From positions 1-7,900 of the forward strand of contig JAVRLS010000044.1 of assembly GCA_031961205.1 (NCBI GenBank): DNA of 7,900 nt. The letters run 5' to 3'. Under the pieces are notes generated by a model. That model made no database searches and was not told the origin of the DNA. It saw only the letters and a list, made by a program, of their open reading frames with translations. This DNA comes from JAVRLS01 sp031961205 (GTDB lineage Archaea > Thermoplasmatota > Thermoplasmata > Thermoplasmatales > Thermoplasmataceae). The translations under genes were made by a program, and so were the position numbers. Positions within the stretch are counted from its first letter, which is position 1. Every line of letters begins with the position of its first letter. Shown piece by piece: positions 1 through 5,459 of this stretch.

Positions 1-94
1 AGACTTTACAGAGATAGGAGAAGTAGTGATAGAGAAGATAAGGACCATAGACGGGGTTATTGATACAAAGACGCTTACTGGAATAAAACTTTGA
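1..94 (+). CDS. Lrp/AsnC ligand-binding (RAM) domain protein, C-terminal end only
   Basis: Only the last 30 codons are in the window, open from the left edge to a TGA at 92-94. The peptide has the pattern of the final helix and strand of an Lrp/AsnC C-terminal (RAM) domain: an E-I-G-E-V-V-I-E-K-I helix, then I-D-G-V, then T-K-T-L-T-G-I-K-L and the stop. In this family that domain binds amino-acid effectors and forms dimers or octamers. Many archaea encode it as a stand-alone protein of about 75-80 residues without an HTH. Whether this copy has an HTH cannot be seen. The stop overlaps the ribosome-binding site of the next gene, so the two are probably co-transcribed. The family call rests on a short segment and is moderately sure. 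Confidence 0.6.
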   Translation, partial: DFTEIGEVVIEKIRTIDGVIDTKTLTGIKL

Positions 95-98
95 GGTG
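93..98 (+). promoter_or_regulatory. Shine-Dalgarno site GAGGTG for the small membrane protein
   Basis: GAGGTG lies 5 nt before the ATG at 104 and overlaps the upstream stop codon TGA (92-94). It supports both the start at 104 and translational coupling within an operon. Several first genes in this window lack an SD and look leaderless instead. Confidence 0.7.
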
Positions 99-103
99 CT
101 TCG

Positions 104-418
104 ATGATACCTTGGAATCCATGGAATTGGGACATTTTTTTGCTTGTGATCGTGGCTCTTCTGGCCCTTTCGCTTCTTCTGCTGGGCATTCTTACAGCCT
201 ACTTTGGAAGTGGAAAGAGCAGAATGATTGGTGCTGTTCTCCTGGTTATCGGAATTGTACTGGCAGTAATTGATATTGCAAGCCCCACATATCTATTTCA
301 TCTGGGCTATGGGTGGGTTCCATACATAGCGATCGGAACAATATTCTATGTGGTGGCTGCAATAATAGGTGTTGTAATAGGACTTCTGGTATTCCTCGGG
401 TTCATAATGAAAAGTTAA
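104..418 (+). CDS. Small hydrophobic membrane protein of unknown function
   Basis: This 104-aa protein is almost wholly hydrophobic. There are three predicted membrane stretches: about residues 11-34 (a Leu/Ile/Val-rich run after a Trp/Pro-rich N-terminus, MIPWNPWNW), 41-59, and 72-101, ending in a short basic tail (MKS). A polar GSGKSR turn separates the first two. There are no cysteines and no catalytic motif, and I do not recognise a family. The start is well supported by a GAGGTG SD 5 nt upstream that overlaps the preceding gene's stop, so it is the distal gene of an operon with the Lrp/AsnC-domain protein. A T-rich tract follows the stop. Function is unknown; the neighbour hints at nothing more specific than co-expression. 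Confidence 0.8.
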   Translation: MIPWNPWNWDIFLLVIVALLALSLLLLGILTAYFGSGKSRMIGAVLLVIGIVLAVIDIASPTYLFHLGYGWVPYIAIGTIFYVVAAIIGVVIGLLVFLGFIMKS

Positions 419-419
419 G

Positions 420-431
420 TATATAATTAAA
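420..431 (+). promoter_or_regulatory. Candidate TATA box for guaA-B
   Basis: TATATAATTAAA is centred about 38-39 bp before the ATG at 464. This predicts a start site near 450 and a leader of roughly 14 nt. No SD precedes the ATG (ATTGCCCTGA). A T-rich alternative box around 435-442 would give a leaderless mRNA, so the exact box is uncertain. Confidence 0.4.
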
Positions 432-433
432 AA

Positions 434-452
434 CTTTTTTATTTTTATTTTA
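434..452 (+). terminator. T-rich tract, probable archaeal terminator for the membrane-protein operon
   Basis: A run of mostly T (CTTTTTTATTTTTATTTT) begins 15 bp after the stop of the membrane protein. Archaeal RNA polymerase commonly terminates on such U-tracts without a hairpin. The same segment overlaps the promoter zone of guaA-B, so it may serve as both. Confidence 0.4.
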
Positions 453-463
453 GATTGCCCTGA

Positions 464-1396
464 ATGGAAGCAAATTTTTACATTGACAAGATCAAGCAGG
501 AATTGAAGGATAAGGTCAGGGGAAAGGCCATTATGGCAGTTTCCGGTGGACAGGATAGCTCTCTGCTTTCTGTGCTGGCTTCAGATGTTCTTGGCAATAA
601 TCTTCTTTGCGTCTTCATAGATACAGGACTCATAAGGAAAAATGAAAGGGAAAGAGTAAAGAATTTTTTTACACTTCACGGAATGAACAATAAAATCGTT
701 GATGCATCAGGCATCTTTATGGATAGATTGAAGGGTGTAACGGACCCTGAAGAGAAAAGAAAGATCATAGGGGGGGTTTTCATTGAACTTTTCCAGAAAG
801 AAGCCGATCTATTCGGTGCAGAATACCTGATACAGGGCACAATAGCTCCTGACTGGATAGAAAGTGGTGGACAGAAGAGGGATACGATAAAGAGCCATCA
901 CAACGTTGGCGGCTTACCGGCTGATATGAAGCTAAAGCTTGTTGAACCGCTTAGAGATTTTTATAAGGATGAAATAAGGGAGATGTCGTCTGCTCTCGGA
1001 CTCCCTGCAGATATACAGCCATTTCCAGGGCCAGGCCTTGCCGTCAGGATAATCGGGGAAATAACAAAGGAAAAAGCCGACCTACTGAGAGAAGTAACCG
1101 AAATAGTTGAAGATAAGGTCTCAAATGGAATAGAAATCTCAAAAAGGCCCTGGCAGTATTTTGCCGTTTTGCTTCCTATCAGGACAACAGGTGTTCACGG
1201 TGACAGAAGGGCATACGGATATACTGTGGCTATTCGCATGATAGACACGACTGATGCAATGTCAGGAACATTTTCAAAGGTCCCGTGGGATCTGCTTGAG
1301 GATATATCAACGTCGATAACGGATCATGTACCGGAAATAAACAGGGTTGTATATGATATAACTGACAAACCTCCCGCAACTATAGAATGGGAATGA
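464..1396 (+). CDS. guaAB: GMP synthase (glutamine-hydrolysing) subunit B, ATP-pyrophosphatase/dimerisation subunit
   Basis: It amidates XMP to GMP with ATP, using ammonia from the separate glutaminase subunit (GuaA-A), which is not in this window. The 310-aa length and lack of a glutaminase domain match the split archaeal enzyme. Residues 1 to about 185 form the ATP-PPase domain: P-loop SGGQDSS at 27-33, QGTIAPDWIES from 124, and KSHHNVGGLP at 143-152 followed by VEPLRD. From PFPGPGLAVRI (186-196) to the C-terminal KPPATIEWE is the GMP-synthase dimerisation domain that binds XMP, including GVHGDRRAY. Two oddities: the P-loop has Gln where most relatives have Val (SGGVDSS), and the segment before PFPGPGL is about three residues shorter than in the Pyrococcus and E. 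coli sequences as I remember them. The cytosolic purine role is secure. Confidence 0.96.
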   Translation: MEANFYIDKIKQELKDKVRGKAIMAVSGGQDSSLLSVLASDVLGNNLLCVFIDTGLIRKNERERVKNFFTLHGMNNKIVDASGIFMDRLKGVTDPEEKRKIIGGVFIELFQKEADLFGAEYLIQGTIAPDWIESGGQKRDTIKSHHNVGGLPADMKLKLVEPLRDFYKDEIREMSSALGLPADIQPFPGPGLAVRIIGEITKEKADLLREVTEIVEDKVSNGIEISKRPWQYFAVLLPIRTTGVHGDRRAYGYTVAIRMIDTTDAMSGTFSKVPWDLLEDISTSITDHVPEINRVVYDITDKPPATIEWE

Positions 1397-1442
1397 CAAA
1401 CCATCTGTCCGGCAGAACTGGGAATTAAAAGCCATCAATAAT

Positions 1443-1459
1443 TCTTTAAATATTAAAGA
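1443..1459. terminator. AT-rich inverted repeat between convergent guaA-B and fur
   Basis: TCTTTAA-ATA-TTAAAGA is a perfect 7-3-7 inverted repeat in the 82-bp gap between the converging guaA-B and fur genes. The flanks are AT-rich on both sides. It could act as a two-way terminator, but such an AT-only stem is weak and could be chance. Confidence 0.3.
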
Positions 1460-1478
1460 TAAATATATATTAAAATGA

Positions 1479-1928
1479 TCAATGCATTATTTCAATGTTT
1501 TTAACATTTTCTTCTGTTTGCTTCGCCTTGCATGAAGGGCAAAGACCTCTTATGAATATCGTTATGTTCTCTATATCAGCATTCGTATTTTCTGAAAGAA
1601 GATCGATAAGCTTTGATTTGTCCACCTTTATATCCATTATGGACCCGCATTCTTTGCAGAGGAGATTTGCGTGCAGTTCAACCTCGCTTTCAAACCAGGT
1701 TGTGCCGTCTATATCAAACGAATTTATGCATTTTACATCAGTAAAAGCCTTGAGTATGTTATAGACTGTTGCAAGCGTGATGGTAGGTATGCTCCTTCTG
1801 ATCTCTTTGTAGACATCATTTGCGGTGAAATGGCCAGGACTCCTGTTAAGATACTCAATCACGGCTAATCTCTGTGGCGTTATCTTATAACCAGCATTTT
1901 TTAACATCGCTATATAATCTTTTGGCAT
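1479..1928 (-). CDS. Fur-family metalloregulator, PerR-like
   Basis: A 149-aa DNA-binding repressor of the Fur/PerR family. The N-terminal winged helix covers about residues 8-75, with ITPQRLAVIEYL and the recognition region TLATVYNILK. The C-terminal dimerisation domain has two zinc CxxC pairs, C91/C94 (CKECG) and C130/C133 (CPSC). By alignment to Bacillus PerR the regulatory-metal ligands would be H33, E80, H86, N88 and D99. Asp at the D104 position (CGSIMD) is PerR-like, whereas iron-sensing Fur has Glu there; N88 replaces a His. The start is the ATG at 1928, preceded by GAGGT 4 nt away. A GTG at 1955 would add nine residues but abuts the TATA box (1956-1963), so it should lie outside the mRNA. 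It converges with guaA-B. The family is sure; sensing of peroxide versus metal is inferred. Confidence 0.92.
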   Translation of the reverse strand: MPKDYIAMLKNAGYKITPQRLAVIEYLNRSPGHFTANDVYKEIRRSIPTITLATVYNILKAFTDVKCINSFDIDGTTWFESEVELHANLLCKECGSIMDIKVDKSKLIDLLSENTNADIENITIFIRGLCPSCKAKQTEENVKNIEIMH

Positions 1929-1955
1929 TGTAACCTCTATACTATTACTATGCAC

Positions 1956-1963
1956 TATATAAA
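1956..1963 (-). promoter_or_regulatory. TATA box for the fur-like gene
   Basis: Read on the minus strand this is TTTATATA, centred about 31 bp before the ATG at 1928. It predicts a start site near 1934 and a leader of only a few bases. Its position abutting the GTG at 1955 argues against that longer start. Confidence 0.6.
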
Positions 1964-1964
1964 T

Positions 1965-1980
1965 TATACTAATTAGTAAT
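1965..1980. promoter_or_regulatory. Palindromic site upstream of the fur TATA box, candidate operator
   Basis: It contains the perfect 12-bp palindrome TACTAATTAGTA (1967-1978) directly behind the TATA box. A related half-matching sequence, TATACTATTACTAT, lies on the other side of the box at 1938-1951; both begin TATACTA, 27 bp apart. This fits an autoregulatory Fur-family operator pair, but the DNA here is very AT-rich and chance similarity is possible. Confidence 0.35.
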
Positions 1981-2118
1981 AATACATAAAAAAGATTATA
2001 TAAAATTGATTATGATTCTTCAGTAATATAATTAAAAAATAACACATATATCTATGCAATAATATGATATATATTTATCAATTAAAATTAGCTATAATTT
2101 GCCGCAACCTGAGAAATG

Positions 2119-2126
2119 TTTAAATA
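2119..2126 (+). promoter_or_regulatory. TATA box for the HTH-regulator operon (leaderless)
   Basis: TTTAAATA is preceded by a purine-rich BRE-like GAGAAATG (2111-2118) and centred 25.5 bp before the GTG at 2148. This spacing places the transcription start at the start codon itself, implying a leaderless mRNA. An upstream ATG at 2140 is followed at once by a stop (ATGTAA). Confidence 0.65.
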
Positions 2127-2147
2127 GTTTAATATATAGATGTAATC

Positions 2148-3086
2148 GTGGAAGATAAAAGGATACAGTTGTTAGGCCAAACGGAATCTGTTCTGGCAAG
2201 AAACGGGTTTTCGGTAATAAGGACAACTGGAAACGAGTGGATAGTTTTCGACCTCATAGCTAAGGACGAGGAGAGACGATTTATTCTCAAGGTTCTCTAT
2301 AACGTGGATACTCTTAAGCCCGTAACTGCATTCCAGATGATAAAGCTTTCAAGGCTGCTGAGGGCCAGTGCCACAATAATCGGTGAAAGGGCTGGTGGAG
2401 GAAAGCTTGAACATGGGGTGGTTTATTATCGCCACGGTGTACCTATATCATCGATAGAAACTTTCAGGGATTATCTTGAGGGAGACGAGCCCTATGTTTA
2501 TTCCGGGCCCGGAGGATTCTATGTTCATATTGATGGCGAGGCAATAAAGAGGAAGAGAAGTGAGGTCAGGCTTTCAATAGGAAATATATCGTCTTACCTG
2601 GGCGTCTCAAGGCGTTCGGTATCGCTCTATGAAAACGGAAGTGCAGCCACTATAGATATTTTCTCCAAACTGCAGAACCTGTTAAAGGCGAATATAATAT
2701 CACCAGTAGATCTGTTTACCATAGACAGCAAAATTAGCATTCCAGATGAAATAGTTACTGACGAATACCTTGTGCGTATACTCGATCTCTTCATAAATTT
2801 CGGTATAGAATCGCATCCGTTGCTCAAGACTCCTTTTGATGTAGTCGCCAGGGACGATCCGGTCTATACATTTCTGGTAAGCTTAATACAGGGATCAGAT
2901 GATCTCCAGAAGGTGAGGATAGTTAAGAAGATAAGTGATGCGTTCAACGACGATGCCATATTCATCAGCAGGCACGATACACAGAAGGAAAAAATCGGTG
3001 GATGTGCGCTGTTCAATATCCGGGAACTTGAAGAGATAGGAACGAAGGAACGGTTTGTTAAAATAATCGAAAAAAGGGCAAAATGA
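2148..3086 (+). CDS. Archaeal HTH-type transcriptional regulator, COG1395 family
   Basis: A 312-aa protein matching the archaea-specific 'putative HTH-type transcriptional regulatory protein' family in length and architecture. Residues 1 to about 125 form an N-terminal alpha/beta domain. Residues about 132-185 are a Cro/C1-type (Xre) HTH with RSEVRLSIGNISSYLGVSRR followed by VSLYENG, the usual HTH_3 signature. Residues about 190-312 form a C-terminal domain of unknown role. The N-terminal domain has D35 and K48 in a D-L-I-A...F-I-L-K arrangement that recalls restriction-endonuclease-like folds, but the middle acidic residue is absent, so catalysis is unlikely; that comparison is my inference. 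The GTG start is favoured because the TATA box sits 25.5 bp upstream, with no SD. It overlaps the next gene by 4 bp (ATGA). Regulatory targets are unknown. Confidence 0.85.
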   Translation: MEDKRIQLLGQTESVLARNGFSVIRTTGNEWIVFDLIAKDEERRFILKVLYNVDTLKPVTAFQMIKLSRLLRASATIIGERAGGGKLEHGVVYYRHGVPISSIETFRDYLEGDEPYVYSGPGGFYVHIDGEAIKRKRSEVRLSIGNISSYLGVSRRSVSLYENGSAATIDIFSKLQNLLKANIISPVDLFTIDSKISIPDEIVTDEYLVRILDLFINFGIESHPLLKTPFDVVARDDPVYTFLVSLIQGSDDLQKVRIVKKISDAFNDDAIFISRHDTQKEKIGGCALFNIRELEEIGTKERFVKIIEKRAK

Positions 3087-3730
3087 TCTCTGAGTTCACT
3101 TTAGACGGCAAAAAAATAGTTCTATTTGGAGGTATTAAAGGCCTGATACGGGATGGGGATAACCTGAGAAATACCCTTATAGAGGATAAGCCGGATATCA
3201 TATACATAGTTCTAACGCAGGAACAGATAGACGGCCTGAAGGCTTTCATAAAAGATCCATTTGAAGTTTCGCTATCAGATTATGAGATATCTTACGGTCT
3301 GCATCTTTCTGTTTACGGAGAGGTCATGACCCCTCCGCCGATATACATAGAAGCGATAAAGTATTCAGAGGAAAATGAAGTTAAGATACTCCCTCTGGAT
3401 GTCCCTGAGAACGAATTTCAAGAATATTATACGAAGAATGTAAAGACATTTGATCTCATTCACAACTCGCTGAGAAAAAAGAAAATCATCAAGATGGAAT
3501 TTGGGGATAAATCACCGGAAGACTTTGTAGACAAATGGAATGCGGTAATGCAGAAGGTCAGGGGAATGCGCCTTGTGGATGAATACAGGCTCAGATACAT
3601 AATAGGGGAGGTTAATGCTCTCATGGGTTCACTGGATAAAAATAATATATTCATCATCACCGAATACGAATTTTACAGAGATATAGAAAGGGAAATAAAA
3701 AAACATGCACATAACCTTAGAAGTGAATAA
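3083..3730 (+). CDS. Conserved-looking protein of unknown function, possibly a degenerate TraB/Tiki-fold protein
   Basis: 215 aa, cytosolic by composition, with no signal peptide or membrane segment. Its ATG overlaps the regulator's stop (ATGA), so translation is coupled and the two probably work together. The first 60 residues follow a TraB-like plan: a strand KIVLFGGIKG where TraB has VGTxHxS, then an amphipathic helix, then KPDIIYIVLTQEQIDGL where TraB has KPDxVxVELxxxR. Later PPPIYIEAIKYSEENEVKILPLDV resembles the family's helix-strand unit, and DEYRLRYII near 166-174 resembles the ER-x-x-YM segment. The expected His and Glu of the active motif are missing, so if related it is inactive as a metal enzyme. 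I did not recognise a named family with confidence, and 'hypothetical protein' is the safe label. Confidence 0.8.
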   Translation: MISEFTLDGKKIVLFGGIKGLIRDGDNLRNTLIEDKPDIIYIVLTQEQIDGLKAFIKDPFEVSLSDYEISYGLHLSVYGEVMTPPPIYIEAIKYSEENEVKILPLDVPENEFQEYYTKNVKTFDLIHNSLRKKKIIKMEFGDKSPEDFVDKWNAVMQKVRGMRLVDEYRLRYIIGEVNALMGSLDKNNIFIITEYEFYRDIEREIKKHAHNLRSE

Positions 3731-4136
3731 ACTGTTATTTGTTGCCGGATCCATCTTTTTCGTATATTCGTATCTTAATACGTATGTTCACATGAGGTCC
3801 ATTTTGTTAATATAGTGAGAATCTGTTATCTTCAAGCACGGTCGTACGTTAACATTTATAGGGTGTTTTCTGCACAACCGCACAAATCCTTCAGGATATT
3901 ATTTCAGGAAAACGATGAACCGGAGTGAAAGTTTCTTTAAAGCGAAAACGAAAATGAGTATGTGATCATTGGATTAGAGTAAAACCCGGGCAGGATATGT
4001 CATGCTTAGAAGCATTCTTGAAATCATTTGAGGACGGAATAGAAGCATTTATATCGATGTGAGGAAGTTTAAGATCTTCTTGAAAAATGATAACTTCCAG
4101 AAGTGGATGTTAACGCGGTTAATGGAAACCACAACA
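3731..4136. other. 406-bp intergenic gap with coding-like composition, no convincing gene
   Basis: This lies between the converging 215-aa gene and rlmE. It is about 35-42% G+C in 60-base blocks, unlike the very AT-rich 1956-2147 spacer (about 15% in one block). It holds several short open stretches: a 36-codon hydrophobic ORF entering from the left (3705-3815), a frame covering about 3963-4062 with VKPGQDMSCLEAF and FEDGIEAF, and another (4032-4175) that runs on antisense to rlmE. TAGAAGCATT occurs twice (4007-4016, 4040-4049). TATA-like TTTATA sequences occur near 3855 and 4049. It may be a decayed gene or hold an RNA; I see no tRNA-like or clear hairpin structure. Confidence 0.5.
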
Positions 4137-4721
4137 TTATCTGAAACCTCTGAAAAGAATGTATATTTCCCTTGATCTCTCACGTGATGATGGGGGTTTC
4201 GTTATTTTGTATTCTTTAAAATATGGAAGCCATTTATGTATGAACATATTCGTCATATCTCCCTGAAACTGTTTTACAACAACGTCCCCATTTCGCCCAA
4301 GAAGTGATATCGAAATTTTCATGACTCTTTCGCATATTTCATACGATATGCCGTGATCTCTGGAAGAATCGCCGCTTGTTTTTCCCATGGCATCAGAAAG
4401 TATTGTGTCGAATCCATCTTCACCGTTTGTTTCAAGCCATGATTTTAATTTCTCTATTATTGCATCGTTGAAAACATTCATTTTTATGAATGTAACACCA
4501 TCAACCGGTTTCATGGGATCAATATCGACGGAAACTATCCTGTCGGTGTAATCCCTTATAACCTGCGACCAGCCTCCTGGAGAAGATCCTATCTCAAGAA
4601 CCTTTGAATCTTTCCGCAGAATGTGAAATTTTCCATCCAAAAAAAGTAGTTTATAGGAGGCGCGGCTCCTATATTTTTCCTCCTTAGCCTTCCAGTAATA
4701 ATTATCCCGCCTATCACTCAT
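4137..4721 (-). CDS. rlmE: Ribosomal RNA large-subunit methyltransferase, FtsJ/RlmE family
   Basis: SAM-dependent 2'-O-ribose methyltransferase of the FtsJ/RrmJ family. In E. coli the enzyme modifies U2552 in the A-loop of 23S rRNA; archaeal members are thought to act likewise. The 194-aa protein is close to the E. coli length of about 209. All four catalytic residues of the K-D-K-E tetrad are visible: K24 in RSRASYKL (18-25), D110 in SDAMGKTSGD, K150 in VVVKQFQGD, and E185 in SSRERSREIY. The SAM-binding motif I is VLEIGSSPGGWSQ (41-53), with D66 (VSVDID) as the likely ribose-binding acidic residue. It starts 1 nt after the gcvH stop (TAA-A-ATG), with an AGGT just upstream as a weak SD, so it is co-transcribed with gcvH. 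It converges on the 215-aa gene. Confidence 0.93.
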   Translation of the reverse strand: MSDRRDNYYWKAKEEKYRSRASYKLLFLDGKFHILRKDSKVLEIGSSPGGWSQVIRDYTDRIVSVDIDPMKPVDGVTFIKMNVFNDAIIEKLKSWLETNGEDGFDTILSDAMGKTSGDSSRDHGISYEICERVMKISISLLGRNGDVVVKQFQGDMTNMFIHKWLPYFKEYKITKPPSSRERSREIYILFRGFR

Positions 4722-4722
4722 T

Positions 4723-5091
4723 TTAACCTATGATCTTTTTGTATTCCTGGGCGCTCATTGAAGGGCCTTCTTTGTCTACCTTTATTTTCACGAGCCAGCT
4801 TCCGTATGGATCTTTATTGACTTTTTCCGGAGTTTTTGATATCTCATCGTTTATCTCTATAACAGTTCCAGAGACGGGAGAATAAACATCTTCTGCAGAT
4901 TTCACGGATTCTATCGTCAGCAGCTGCTTTCCAGCTTCTTTTTTTGATCCTACAGCCGGAAAATCTACAAAGACAATATCGGTCATCTGCGTCTGAGCAT
5001 AATCTGTTATGCCTATTGTGGCAATTCCATTTTTAACGGAAAACCATTCGTGAGTTTTTGTATATTTTAAACCCTCTGGTACGTTAGACAT
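4723..5091 (-). CDS. gcvH: Glycine cleavage system H protein (lipoyl carrier)
   Basis: The lipoyl-bearing shuttle protein of the glycine cleavage complex; it carries the aminomethyl group between the P, T and L proteins and can also be a lipoate relay. The 122-aa sequence is typical: start region MSNVPEGLKYTKTHEW, GITDYAQTQMTDIVFVDFP, the lipoylation loop ESVKSAEDVYSP with the modified Lys at residue 64, and NDEISKTPEKVNKDPYGSWL near the end. An ATG at 5109 would add six residues (MKDNTS). I chose 5091 because the protein then begins like other GcvH proteins and a TATA box lies exactly 25.5 bp upstream, giving a leaderless mRNA. There is no SD at either start. None of gcvP, gcvT or lpd is in the window. 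rlmE follows after 1 nt. Confidence 0.93.
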   Translation of the reverse strand: MSNVPEGLKYTKTHEWFSVKNGIATIGITDYAQTQMTDIVFVDFPAVGSKKEAGKQLLTIESVKSAEDVYSPVSGTVIEINDEISKTPEKVNKDPYGSWLVKIKVDKEGPSMSAQEYKKIIG

Positions 5092-5112
5092 AGATGTGTT
5101 ATCTTTCATGGA

Positions 5113-5120
5113 TTATTTAA
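5113..5120 (-). promoter_or_regulatory. TATA box for gcvH-rlmE (leaderless)
   Basis: TTAAATAA on the minus strand, with BRE-like CGCAAAC behind it, is centred 25.5 bp before the ATG at 5091. A second TATA-like sequence, TTTTTAAATAAT (5149-5160), would place the start near 5129 with a short leader to the ATG at 5109, but no SD is present there. Confidence 0.55.
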
Positions 5121-5290
5121 GTTTGCGAATCAAAGGAGGATCGGAGTCATTATTTAAAAATTACCCTAATAAAATAATAAAAAATTCTGTTAATTGAGTT
5201 TTCATGTGAATAGGATCTCATGGCAGGATAATCCTTCTATATTTTTCTGCATTCCTGATCATTAATGAATTTAATTTCTTTCAAAATATA

Positions 5291-5353
5291 GATTGTGCTG
5301 ATCCTTATATCGCTCCGTAAAGTGGTAAAACGCCACAATCGCTCTATTTTACG
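5291..5353 (+). other. Possible structured element with mutually exclusive stems
   Basis: GATTGTG (5291-5297) is complementary to CACAATC (5334-5340). GTGG (5322-5325) is complementary to CCAC (5333-5336). CGTAAA (5316-5321) is complementary to TTTACG (5348-5353). The first pairing and the other two compete for 5334-5336. ATCGCTC is also repeated (5309-5315, 5338-5344). It could be a small RNA or operator DNA; no known riboswitch class is recognised. Confidence 0.25.
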
Positions 5354-5362
5354 CACACAAAA

Positions 5363-5459
5363 GTCTATAGAGTCATAAAATTCAATATTTGTACTATTGG
5401 AAAAATATTTATTTGAATGGTTTATAGAGTCAAGGTTTGAATGGTGTCTGATTCTATAG
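5363..5459. repeat. Repeat cluster around the purA promoter, candidate operators
   Basis: GTYTATAGAGTCA occurs at 5363-5375 and 5420-5432. Its near-complement TGATTCTATAG (10 of 11 to the reverse of CTATAGAGTCA) occurs at 5449-5459. TTTGAATGGT is interleaved twice (5412-5421, 5436-5445). The last direct copy and the inverted copy could form a 10-bp RNA stem with one G-U pair and a 16-nt loop, directly abutting the purA SD-like sequence. Confidence 0.45.
5405..5412 (+). promoter_or_regulatory. Candidate TATA box for purA
   Basis: ATATTTAT, with A-rich sequence just upstream, predicts a start near 5434 and a leader of about 39 nt. The alternative TTTATAGA (5422-5429), which lies inside the repeat, would start near 5451 with a leader of about 22 nt. 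Both leaders include the SD-like AGGGGGCGA. Confidence 0.4.

Noticed and set aside
91..273. 60-codon plus-strand ORF overlapping the small membrane protein
   Set aside because: It is a different frame of the same DNA. The frame starting at 104 has the SD and a coherent membrane-protein sequence.
1929..1955. Longer fur-like start at GTG 1955 (adds nine residues)
   Set aside because: The TATA box directly abuts this GTG, so it would lie upstream of the expected transcript start. The ATG at 1928 has a GAGGT in front of it and gives a normal family N-terminus.
3731..4136. tRNA, CRISPR repeat or insertion-sequence ends in the large gap
   Set aside because: No cloverleaf arms, no regularly spaced repeats and no terminal inverted repeats with target duplication were seen. 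The single 10-bp repeat pair is too little.
5092..5109. Longer gcvH start at ATG 5109 (adds MKDNTS)
   Set aside because: It has no SD. The protein beginning at 5091 matches usual GcvH N-termini and sits 25.5 bp from a TATA box. The longer form is not excluded if the box at 5149-5160 is used.
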